A DNA stretch of 64,000 nt from Calonectria ilicicola. Taxonomy: Eukaryota; Ascomycota; Sordariomycetes; Hypocreales; Nectriaceae. The position numbers were made by a program, and so were the translations under genes. The notes beneath the pieces were generated by a model that had not been told where the DNA came from, searched no databases, and was given only the letters and a program-made list of their open reading frames with translations. The stretch spans positions 930,001 through 994,000 of the forward strand of contig CP085833.1 of NCBI GenBank assembly GCA_020809705.1, in the 5' to 3' direction. Shown here piece after piece: positions 11,588 through 21,389 of this stretch. The stretch's first letter is position 1; each line of letters opens with the position of its first letter.

Positions 11588-12225
11588 TTATTGCATGGCA
11601 ATGACCATGTTGTCAATGAAGTCTTCGGCTTTATCTCGAACTTGGTCTGAGCAGGAAGCATGCTTAATACCTCTGGATAAAACCTCAGTCATACCATCCT
11701 CCACGCGTTCATAATGGTTATTTAACGCCGTGATGAGGATAGATATGTGAGGGTGCACAGTTGTCTTCCTTTTATCGGCTAGGGTTTTCATAAGCGAGAT
11801 GCCAGTCTCTGAAAGCTTTTCGTTTGTTAATTATTGAATCAAGAAAGTCATAAATAGGATTTCATACTGCATCAAGGGAATTGCAAATCTCTTCTGCCTC
11901 ATCCTCGTCCAGTGAAACGCTGGAGGACTCTATCATGCTCGCCGTCTCAGAGGCCAAAGGCTCTATCTTCTCCAATGCATCTAAAAGGGGCTATGGATGG
12001 TTAGCCTTTGTGAGTTTCTAGTCGAGGTCAGGTGTGACAAACTAGGCCTTGGATTAGAATGGGTGCTGACGCGTTCTTGAAACCAGTCTGCGCCTCAGCG
12101 AATTGAGCTGTCAGGTTATTGATGGAGGAAATGATTTCATCTGGTCTCTGTCTGGCCTGAATTAAACTACCTAGAGTCACCTGACAGGTAGCCAAGATAG
12201 TAAGAGAAAAGAGTTTGAATTGCAT
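11588..12225 (-). CDS. HsbA-like / cell-wall mannoprotein-type secreted protein
   Basis: Three exons: 12225-12043, 11990-11868 and 11806-11588; introns of 52 and 61 nt, 174 aa. A clear signal peptide (MQFKLFSLTILATCQVTLGS) precedes an all-alpha domain. Its pattern is that of the hydrophobic-surface-binding protein A / MP1 galactomannoprotein family: ISSINNLTAQF, then LPLLDALEKIEPL, then KTLADKR and ALNNHYERVEDGM, ending in a helix (DKAEDFIDNMV). Length matches the family (about 170-180 aa). Family members coat hyphae or bind lipids and hydrophobic surfaces. A TATA-type element lies about 100 bp upstream. The splice at 11806 uses the second AG of TTTCAGAG to keep frame. Assignment rests on pattern recognition rather than alignment. 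Confidence 0.7.
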
Positions 12226-12323
12226 GGTTAATTTTGCTGAGAAGTGGCTGGATACGTTTTGTAATTGTCGGTGTAATGGAGAAGATGAGAATGAAGCGGT
12301 CTTCGGACGAGGACTCAAGTTGG

Positions 12324-12331
12324 TTTTTATA
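12324..12331 (-). promoter_or_regulatory. TATA-type element upstream of the HsbA-like gene
   Basis: TATAAAAA on the minus strand, about 100 bp before the ATG at 12225, a typical distance for a fungal TATA promoter. Confidence 0.4.
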
Positions 12332-14535
12332 TTCGAAAACCAAACACTTCGAATACGAGGGTACATACTGAATGCACCGCAAAAAATGCTCGCATGAATT
12401 TCGCAAAGTCAATAATTACTACATTTAGTCCACGATTGTTCTATGGAATGATGTTTCTGAAGATTATTTGCGATCACGGCGCCACAGCGCCACAGCGGGA
12501 CCCCAAGACCCAAAGGGCCTAGTAGTTGGGACGTTCACGTATGCTAAAGGGATAACCATGTGCTCGAAATCTGCATTGTGTCTTGAAATGGCCGTTCTCA
12601 TTTATCGAATCCAACTCCGCGTCTTGGAACAAGTCTGAATTTCCTTTTTGGGATCCACGGTGGAATGCAGCATGACGTCAGCAGCATTACACGATGGTAG
12701 ATCTTACATAAAAAGCCGGGCGGCACGGGTAGGCCCGGGCCAAGTGTGCTTTTCAGCCAAAACCTGTTGACCATGTTTCGATCATGTTGTCAATTCACCC
12801 GACGCCACAACTAAAAAAGGCCCGACTGTTGATTCTCTTGGCTATCAGCAGCCAAATCGGTTTAAGCATTCGGTCTTCCTTCTAAAACTATACGAGGTAT
12901 CCTATCAGATATTTTACGATCAGAAAGTAATGTGTTTAATACCGCTGTAGTCGTGGTGGCAATTGTTGCGTTTGAAGTTTACTATTATACCATGGCTGAT
13001 CTGCATTCAGATTTCGCAACTGTAGAGAAATTTTGCCCGATATGAAGCTGATGCACTTCTTTTTGTCCAATGCGACCAAAATCCTATTCTATTTTTAGTC
13101 TATTTAGTATACTAGCGCTATAGTTTATGTGAGCCGTGGTAATGACTTTAGTGGGTGTCTTGTTACGGTGTAAGATTAAACTACATACGTGATAAAAAGC
13201 CAACCTAGATTAGAAATATTGGCGTGTTAAAGGCCGTTATCATTAATGGCCATTGACCAGGTATTCAGGCTAACTAAATAAGATCTTCGCTCTAATCTTT
13301 ACCTTTAGAACAACACCGTTCCATAGCCTTTGTTGCACCTTTATCCACAGCTAGATACAAACTGAGACCCGTTACAGTAGTGGCAATTGCTGAGATGACA
13401 CCACCACTTGTTGTGTATACGAATAGATGGGGAAAAAAGTTAAAGATACCCCCAGCACCCCTCTAACAGTCAAATTCTCTGAGGAATGCTAGAATTTCGG
13501 GAAGAAGAGCCAAGGCCTTGTCATCGGCGGCCTCCATACACTCACGCACAACAACCTTCCATCAAACCACAGTGCCTCGTATACAACCCTAACCCTAACC
13601 CTATGCAAGGCCGGACGGAGAGCCAATTAACTTGTAATCGCATAAGTATAGAACAAAGCATTCAGTCAAAGAATACTTACTATTTTCATCACATTTTATT
13701 GATTGGAACTGCCACAAACGTACGAGTGGGAACTTGACGATATGAATAAACTCTACCGTTCACCTCCCCATCATTACGATAGTGGTGTACCCACCATGCA
13801 TGACAGAAACCGTGACTGAAACAAGTTTTCTGAAGTACATGTTGATGTATGGGACGGTATAAAACGAAACCAAAAAGAGTTCAGTGAAGTGATGGGATCT
13901 AGTCGGCCGTGGTGAAAATCGACCAAAGCATGTTTACCTAGAGTGCTAGCCCATATAAATAAACCATACCTCCTAGGCAAAGTATGATGATCAAACTACC
14001 ACACAATAATATCTCGCATTCCTCATTCTAAGGGCTATAACAGGATAGCTTCTTGGCATGCAAGCATCAAGAATGGTTCTACATATTAAAGTAATCCCAG
14101 GACAACCGTTTGCTCAAGCGCAAAGCCATTCATTATCTTGTGTTCAAATTGCGCCATGCAGCACGCTACACGTTTGAACGGTGGGGCTGTGGATGCTGCT
14201 AAGAGAGGCCATCGGTAGCAAACCCACTTGGAGCGGCAGATAAAATTACGATTCTCTTCAGCTGAACATGTGGTTAGATACCAAGTGATGGCTCAATCAC
14301 CAGTGGCTGACTTGTAGTGGAGCCGTGATTCCCACGAGCCCTTCAGCTCATTTCAACAGGACCTATGACCAAGCGAGATTCAGCCATTAGAGAGGCGATT
14401 TCCGCCTCATTAGGCAGATAAGTAGAGCATTGAAGAGAGTAATCATCCCGTCTACAACTTGAGCTTCTTTCCATATCTACACGGAAGGCTACTATTGTTA
14501 TTCATTAAATTGTTTTCTATCACAGAGTTGCCATA
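12332..14535. other. 2.2-kb gene-poor region
   Basis: Long AT-rich stretch with no frame resembling coding sequence on either strand. It contains the telomere-type repeat at 13585-13602. The last 200 bp are the promoter side of the secreted-protein gene at 14536. Confidence 0.5.
13585..13602. repeat. Interstitial telomere-type repeat (AACCCT)x3
   Basis: Three perfect copies of AACCCT (TTAGGG on the other strand), the usual filamentous-fungal telomere unit, inside a gene-poor region. Confidence 0.7.
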
Positions 14536-15048
14536 ATGTTGTTTAATCGTTCAAGACTCATCGTCGCGCTTTTTGTCGCATCCTCCGTCGCTACCCAGCT
14601 CGACGAACGTGATCTCGCAGAGTGCTCTGCCGCCGCTGTCGCCGCCTATCCCGCCATCACCGACATACCTACACCCGACGCAAAACTGGTGAGCTTCATC
14701 GCCAAGCAAACCCAGCTCGCTACAGCTACAGCTGCATGCGTCATCCCCGCAGTCACCGGCTCCATGGCTAAGGAATATACATCATGGGCGAGCCAGCTGG
14801 TGAGCTGGCAGTCAGAGTACAAGGATGAGCTTTCAAGCGTATTGAAAGCCTGCAGCGACGTCCCCGAATTCCAAGACCAGCTCAGCTCTCTGCCAAGCGA
14901 AGTCACTCAATTCTGTGACAAGGTAACATGGGAGAGTGAAGAGACTGCAGCCGCGGCTGTAAAGTCGGACAATGCGTCTCCACGGGAGACTGGCCTGGGA
15001 CTTGCTGCTGCCGCCGCTGCCGGACTAGTGGTTGCTGGAATGTTCTGA
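14536..15048 (+). CDS. Secreted GPI-type surface protein (infection-structure-protein-like)
   Basis: Intronless 170-aa protein with a signal peptide (LIVALFVASSVATQ), an Ala-rich mature region with four cysteines (ECSAAAV, TAACVIP, KACSDVP, TQFCDKV), and a C-terminal hydrophobic Ala/Gly tail (GLGLAAAAAAGLVVAGMF) preceded by small residues. That is the layout of a GPI-anchor signal. The cysteine spacing and Ala-rich N-terminus resemble small fungal secreted proteins annotated as infection-structure-specific. Likely anchored at plasma membrane or wall. The surrounding genes also encode surface proteins. Confidence 0.75.
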   Translation: MLFNRSRLIVALFVASSVATQLDERDLAECSAAAVAAYPAITDIPTPDAKLVSFIAKQTQLATATAACVIPAVTGSMAKEYTSWASQLVSWQSEYKDELSSVLKACSDVPEFQDQLSSLPSEVTQFCDKVTWESEETAAAAVKSDNASPRETGLGLAAAAAAGLVVAGMF

Positions 15049-15236
15049 GTTTTGCTGTTCGAGCACGGAAATATATTTTGCGGGAACTTTTATGAAACAA
15101 ATAGAGGTCACCAGTCATTTACAGAGTTGGCGTGAGCGCAACAGAATTATCATTCACTGCACTGACTATTTATTACCATTTGTTTTCACGTGATATTCAT
15201 GTTTAAAATAATCTTCGTTTTTACTTGTAATTTAGC

Positions 15237-16475
15237 AAAGAGCTTCTTCCGCCTTTTCCTGAGCGATAAGTTCAACAATATTCGAATAAGAAGGCCAATC
15301 GAGTGAGTGGGTGCTGGAGTGAATTTCTCTTAAATGGCTTAGTACCTGCGCCAGGATGGGGTCGGTCGCTGGCGATGACCGTTCTGACCAGATTGCCTCT
15401 GCTTTCAGGGCGTTAGCCTTTCAAAGGAATACCCACGGTATCCAAAATGCAGCTAGCACAGCTGTGTTGATCTAGCGCCAAACGCCAAGCCTGCCGGGTG
15501 AAGAAATTGGCCATCATGACCCGATTCGTTTGTCCTGTTGGGGCATTTCGCCACAGATCTGCGAGCTCGACTGCATCACGTACACAGCCTTGGTGAAAGT
15601 CTTGAACGGCCGTGCGTCAGTGTTGTTAGTTCATCTCGTATACGCATCGTCTTGTGCGATGTTCAAGCGCCATCCCATATTCACTCAACCCACTATCGTC
15701 ACGAACATATGCTGCACACCTTTCTGTTGATACACGTGGATGGTTTACTTGAAAGAAAACGCCATACTAGACGGTAAGGCTGAAAACCACTCACCTTATC
15801 TCCGTACGGTTACTCAGTTGTCCAGAGACAGAGACCCAGTGTGTTGACGCCGTGAATGAGTAGAGTGCTTTATGGTTAGATTTAGAGCTAAACTGTAATG
15901 GGTGGGGCTGGGTATATCACTCTAGCTTCTTGGCAATTAAATTCCTCCCAGGCGTTTCTTTTCTCATTTTTGAATATCAACTGTAGAAGGTGCAACACTA
16001 CCCAGGGGGCTGCTCACACATATTCTCTATTAGATTATACTTCGATTGTGCTTTGGACACAAATGACTGATTGCAATACACTGTATTCAACACCTTGATG
16101 GGAATAAAGTAGATGAGTTAGCATGACGTTCAATGAGGCCCCTAAACCCCAGTTGCACATCATTCATGGTACGGAATAGGCTGTCGAGGATGAGTAATTG
16201 GACCAATGCATGCATACCTCGTGTGCAATGCTTGTCCATAGTATGCTTGGCAGCTGAGCGATTTTGTGCAGGATGGGGTTAGCTTTACCACCAACCATCT
16301 TCAGGCCGTCTTGGCAACTATATGCCCAGCCAACACGGATCCACTCAGCCGATCATCCGAGCAGACATGGACCATAGCGGCGAATTTCCCTGAATCTGTA
16401 AACGCTAGGCCGGGTCGTCGATCCTGTAAATGTGCGCGTAACGCCAAGACACATTGAGCAAGCATTGAATGCGGT
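15237..16475 (-). pseudogene. Decayed multi-exon gene, family not recognised
   Basis: Several minus-strand segments read like real protein but are broken. Near 16340-16465 the segment LALRAHLQDRRPGLAFTDSG continues to MVHVCSDD and shifts frame near 16350 into AEWIRVGWAYSCQDGLKM and on to LPSILWTSIAHE (to about 16218). Near 15430-15710, SEYGMALEHRTRR is followed by two stops, then VELADLWRNAP and FFTRQAWRLALD. The 3' end (15237-15415) reads AEAIWSERSSPATDP...DWPSYSNIVELIAQEKAEEALC then stop, in a different frame from the piece before it. The middle (15780-16200) has no coding character. Multiple frame changes and stops indicate a relic, although some gaps could be introns. I do not recognise the family. 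Confidence 0.5.
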
Positions 16476-16658
16476 GGCTCCCGCGTGGTTCCAAGCTAAC
16501 ATAAAAACCCATTTGGGCTACTTGTAAGGGATGACCTGGCTCTCAATAGCAACGCATTTGTATTGTGCACACCATCTCTGGTTTTTATTTTGGTCAAGAC
16601 TCCCTCACACAATTATACTGTTTGACTTCCCAAGATCCCAATATCCCGAGCACTCAAA

Positions 16659-17678
16659 ATGCGGGCAACCTTGTGTTCTACGGTGTTAATATTATCAGCC
16701 GTTGGGTCGTCCTCGGCTGAGTCCTCACAGCTTAAATCTTTATATCTTCCCTATGGCTTGCTACAGTCGGAAGAACTTTCGGCACGTGGCATAGGGCTCA
16801 GTCCACATGCCAATATCGCACGAGACACCTGCGGCATCAGCGAAAAGATATGCAACGACGGATGCATGCCAATCGGAGGCAACTGCTGCGCCGGTGGAGG
16901 ATACTGCGACATAGGAGACTACTGCGTGAGAGGCGGATGCTGCGAGATCGGAAAACGTTGTGTTGGCACTGCTGGACCGGGCAGATGTGAAGATGGGTAC
17001 GAACCCTGCAGCGGCAAGTGCATGCCCGAAGGCAAAGTGTGCTGCACCAGCGGGTATTGCGACGCCGGCGAGACCTGCACCTCGAATGGATTCTGTTCCA
17101 AGGGCTCTAGTGGGAGCTCTTCCAGCGGCTGTGGGAGTGGCCGGGAGGTATGCGGGGATAACTGCATGCCTGAAGGGAGCACGTGCTGCAGTAACGGAAG
17201 ATCTTGCAGAAGTGGTTTTAAATGTCGTTCAAACGGTGGTGGCTGTATACCAGAGGGAGCTACAGAGTGCTCCGAAGACGGGTATTGCAAGGAAGGATAC
17301 ATTTGTATATCCAAAACACAGGGAACATGTCGCAGGATTGGATCCGACGATGGAGACGACGACGGCTCATCCGCCGTAGCTTCTGCCACTGCCAACCAAG
17401 AAGCCACAAAACCTCTTCCCAGCACCACCGCTAGCGAAGAAGCGGCCCCTACTGATTTCACAGCTACCACAACTGCGGCCATCGCTTCCGATAACGACAG
17501 AACTACGTCAGCTGAGAGTGTCACAGCAACTGATGGCTTGATCGAAACATCGGCGTCAACTAGCCAAGGATTCCAGGCAAGCGATGGACCTGGCTCATCA
17601 AATAGTGCAGCCTGCTTGCAGATCCTGACCTTTCCCGCTATGGTTGGGCTTTTCAATGTGCTTTTGTGGGTTTTGTAA
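16659..17678 (+). CDS. Cys-rich GPI-anchored-type surface protein
   Basis: Intronless 339-aa protein. It has a signal peptide (TLCSTVLILSAVGSSSA), then about 190 residues of repeated Cys-rich modules of the form C-x-CMPxG-x-CC-x-GYC-x4-G-x-C (CMPIGGNCC, CMPEGKVCC, CMPEGSTCC, CIPEGATEC). A Ser/Thr/Ala/Glu-rich stalk follows and a C-terminal hydrophobic tail (FPAMVGLFNVLLWVL) after SSNSAA, consistent with a GPI-anchor signal. The repeated cysteine modules suggest small disulfide-bonded domains. Such proteins sit in the plasma membrane or wall with an O-glycosylated stalk. Role unknown; adhesion or protection is inference. Confidence 0.82.
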   Translation: MRATLCSTVLILSAVGSSSAESSQLKSLYLPYGLLQSEELSARGIGLSPHANIARDTCGISEKICNDGCMPIGGNCCAGGGYCDIGDYCVRGGCCEIGKRCVGTAGPGRCEDGYEPCSGKCMPEGKVCCTSGYCDAGETCTSNGFCSKGSSGSSSSGCGSGREVCGDNCMPEGSTCCSNGRSCRSGFKCRSNGGGCIPEGATECSEDGYCKEGYICISKTQGTCRRIGSDDGDDDGSSAVASATANQEATKPLPSTTASEEAAPTDFTATTTAAIASDNDRTTSAESVTATDGLIETSASTSQGFQASDGPGSSNSAACLQILTFPAMVGLFNVLLWVL

Positions 17679-18515
17679 CTCAAAGAAGGGCTATAAAATA
17701 ATATTCGCTCAACGTTGCCATCCAGATTATCAGAGATGATTTATTATCGTGATTAGTTCTCGCCGGACCACTTCAACCAATTATCATTGATCAGGTGCTC
17801 TCAGTGATTATGTAGCTCAAATAAACCCAAGTCATCCCACAATAAGGCGGTGTTGTGAGACGAAACTGAGGCAACATGTGGCATAATCGTGTCCGCCGCT
17901 TCTGCAGTCCGCACAGTTAGAGAAAAAAAAGAAAAGTCACGTTTGGTGGTTTGAGAGGTGGCGTTGTCAAGCTATCCAACGGATCCCCACGATACACGCT
18001 GTTGGTCAGGTCCATGGCGGGCATCTGAGGGGCCGAGGGAAATGATACACTGCCGAAATCAAGACCGCCGTCATAGTAATTAATGACAGCCTCGAACTGC
18101 CTTGGTTGACCGAATAGTTGAAGTCAAGCCCACTAAATCATAACCTAGATCTTTTTATTTTGTTTTGTTTTGTTTTTTTTTTAAAAAAAAAAAGAAGTAA
18201 ATCGTCAATTACTAAATTCCAGCTGAGATCTGAAAAACATTCAAATGCAACAATATGCCGTATCCTCCGGTAGTTATATTTAGTTACATGTAGTTTTATT
18301 TTAGTAAATCGTCAACAGCGGGCTTCAAAGCCAAAACGGTGGCAGGCAACTAAGTTTGCCCATGATTTGCCCGACCAAGGAACAATCAACTTGGTTATGT
18401 GATAGTATTGATGTAGTGGATACGAATCTCTAAATACTTTTACAAACCGAATTGTAATTTGCAATAAAACTCAGGTCTCAACGAGGTAGATGCCGTTGGG
18501 CTGTTACCAGCTTGT
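17679..18515. other. Intergenic region with a T-run/A-run
   Basis: 3' flank of the Cys-rich gene and of the P450. It contains a long T-run followed directly by an A-run (about 18155-18195). No coding frame. Confidence 0.5.
18155..18195. repeat. Oligo-T / oligo-A self-complementary tract
   Basis: TTTTG-type repeats run into about 11 T followed by about 12 A. This could be a hairpin or a remnant of A-tailed retroelement insertion. No element body is visible nearby. Confidence 0.5.
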
Positions 18516-20481
18516 CTAAGCTATTCGTGATTTCAGTATTACTCGCAATGGTCGTCCAGTAAATACAATCGATAGATGTTCATTCCATGTAAAATCATCA
18601 ATTCTATTCATACCTGTCAGTAAAAGATAAAAAGACGACTGATTGGTTACTCACGTTGTTTCGTAAGGCGTTAGATGAAATCTGCGGAATACAGTGGCGA
18701 ATGAAAGAAACATTTCAACATTGGAAAGACTACAGTAACAGGATAATTAGTGCGAATAAACTCAAAGAGTCAATGGGAAATCTCACTGCTCCGCTGGACA
18801 CATGCGGGGCCCTTTCGAAAATGTTGCCAGTGAGTTGGAATGATCTTTCTCGGCCCATCTTGCAGGATCAAACTCCCCTGGGTTGGGAAACACTGTGGTG
18901 TCCATATGAACAAAATACGAGGGCGCAAAAACAACGGCCTAAAAAAATAAATGTTAGTGATGTGGCTGCAGCCCTCGTGACGGATTTGCTCTCGCCTTAG
19001 CGGGGACACGGTAACCATTGATATTGGCTCCACTTGGCCCAACGAGGCGTGGAGGACCATTCGCAACCCCGTACGTTAAACGCATACTTTCTTTCACGAC
19101 TCCATTCTATCAGTAGGTTAACATATGACTCTTATTATGGTACCACAAAGATATCAGCGCCTACCAGGAGTGGAAGATTGCGAAGAGTTTGAAAGGATGG
19201 TGCAGAATCGCTTTGGTCAGCCCACACGGACTTTAATTCTTCATACAGTCGATCTTGAAGTTCGCTGTTTCGGGAGACCATGTATGTCCCAAACTGAAGA
19301 ATATTCGTAAGGTCGAGTACGCCACCCCACATAGTGACCTCTGCCTCAGATTCCAGTGTTAGATCTGATAGAGGGTTGAAATGCTCGACTTTCCGTTCAC
19401 ATGAGATTTCATAAGACGCTGTACCATAGAATTTTCATCGACAGCGGTTGCGTCATTCTTTTCATGTTGTGTCATCGTTTTAATAATCTATTCCTTAACG
19501 GTTAACATGGTGACAATATCGAATTTAATAGAATGAAATACATCAGATATATCGATCGGTGGCTCAAATTTATCTGTAACAAGCGTTCGCAGAGCGCGTG
19601 GTAAGCGGTATATTAGAGAAGACAAATTCGGAAAGTTTCTAGAAAGTGCCATGGTCCAATTAATGCCGCGAAGAGTCTGAACAGTGAGAGGGTCATCAAA
19701 GCTTTCACTGGCCAAAGATCTGAGATGGTCAGGTGTGCTGCTGAAAATGAAATCCATAACAATTTTGAGAAATAGAGATCGATAGCCCATTGCTAGATTA
19801 CAAGGCTTTCCATCTTTGGCATATGAAGCGAGTAGCGTGCTAAATTGACAGATCTATTAAATTTTAGCAACGAGGAAAGCCTGTCAGTGGGGGAAATGGG
19901 CCATAGAAACATACGTTTTCTCTAACTCTCGGTTCAAATTGGTCGTAAAATCTCTTAGAAAAAAGTGAAGCTACTGGTCGGAAGCGTTCGCTGTGCTCTG
20001 CAGGGTTACCCATTGTGAAGAAGGTTTCAGCTACACCACCAAGATGATGATAATAATCTGGATCTTTGATACCGTCAAACTTTCGATTGTATATGTCATG
20101 GAAAGCGTTAGGATCATTGAAAGCCAACTTGAATTTTCGTTAGTCTAGTTTTCTGCATCATACTGATGTTGGAAAGTTCATACTTCATTTGGAGAAATGC
20201 GCACAACAGGTCCTACTCCATCGTTAGGTGTGACGTGGATTGTTGGTAGTTGCCTCATGGCATGACCTCTTACCGTAGTGTTTGTGCAATTCTATGACTT
20301 GAAACAAAAGCTTCCCGTCTCGCCAACAATGGTGATATGCCCTGTACAAAGTAGAAATAGCAGCTAACTTGGGCCCTGGAAAGGCCGCCAATGGATGGAA
20401 ATAGAGATTGTAGATGGCATTGATGATTTGATAAGCCAAACCTATCAGGGCCAGGAATAAAACTAGAATAGGCAATTCCAT
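18516..20481 (-). pseudogene. Cytochrome P450, apparently decaying
   Basis: A near-complete membrane-type P450 can be read. N-terminal anchor MELPILVLFLALIGLAYQI and YFHPLAAFPGPKLAA (exon 20481-20274); PVVRISPNE (20212-20184); 20127-19915; a long exon from 19853; NLPLLNGVVKESMRL joined over intron 19164-19107; the PERF-like region VFPNPGEFDPARWAEKD; the heme loop FSKGPRMCPAE with its cysteine ligand; and a C-terminus FTWNEHLSIVFTGRPLRV ending at 18516. Three lesions spoil it: an in-frame TAG near 19488, a one-base frame change near 19390 before NPLSDLTLE, and no GT donor after GYRVPA (only a GC donor, GCAAAT, keeps frame). An unusual spliced form cannot be excluded. It neighbours the orphan enzyme at 21390. 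Confidence 0.65.
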
Positions 20482-21389
20482 TCTTAACTAGGGATCAAGA
20501 ACCGACCAACTTGATTCAGTTCAGTTCCTGCCAATCGCGAACGCTGTAGCAAAAACTTTTGTAGGGAGATGATGACAAGTAAGATGGTGAGATGAAGGAA
20601 AGAATGAAATGAAACGGGCTAAGAGTTACTGCTAATTTATGCAATATCACTTTTCTTTGTTGATTCATATGGTGCATACCGGCATAATAGTTCATATCTA
20701 GGATATTAATTCATGCTCACTGCATAAAATCAGGTACAATTTTGACTCCCCTCACCACACACGAGGATCTCGGGCGGGACGGCAGCCGCCCCACAAACCA
20801 GCACACCTAGTGCATCACCGTGGCTCATCCCGTTGCTCAATCCATGACCTCATCTAGCCAGCCACAATTCTTTGATGATTTGATTACCCGCTCATCAGAA
20901 ATTTTAGGGCACACTTGTATTTCAGCTGGATCGACATGAAGCATATTGACTCTTGTGTGAAGGGCTCCCAAAGGCGCCACCATTGATCCGATTGGAGACG
21001 GTACACAGAGGGATTCTCATGGCTTAGGAATGGCTTTGCGCCATGCACAATTAGTATCTCTTAACTAGGTAGTAGTCTGCCATCTTTGCCACGACAGAGA
21101 GCGGATATTCCTGCCATGATTTGTTGTAATTCCTAACATGTAGTCGTACATGAAGAAGCGTATTACGTGTTCAAAATAAGGACCATTGATGCAACCAAGG
21201 CTAGCTCCTCACCAAAGCAAGAGGGCCGTCCTATGACATTCGAGTCATGTGGAAGTTTGAGATTTATCAGTCTGTATCAACATTCCTTTCTTATTCTTTT
21301 AGGTTCGAAAAAATCATTTAGCATATAAGCCTCACACTTTTTACAACTTCTTTGAGTTTTAAGGCAATATCTTACCAAAATACTCAAGA
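20482..21389. other. Divergent promoter region
   Basis: 0.9-kb spacer between the divergent P450 and orphan-enzyme genes, so it would hold both promoters. A TATA-like CATATAAG lies about 65 bp before the ATG at 21390. No coding frame. Confidence 0.4.

Noticed and set aside
16919..17683. 254-codon minus-strand frame opposite the Cys-rich protein
   Set aside because: Antisense shadow of a gene with biased codon use.
18155..18195. Poly-T/poly-A tract as retroelement tail
   Set aside because: No target-site duplication or element body was found next to it; kept only as a simple repeat.
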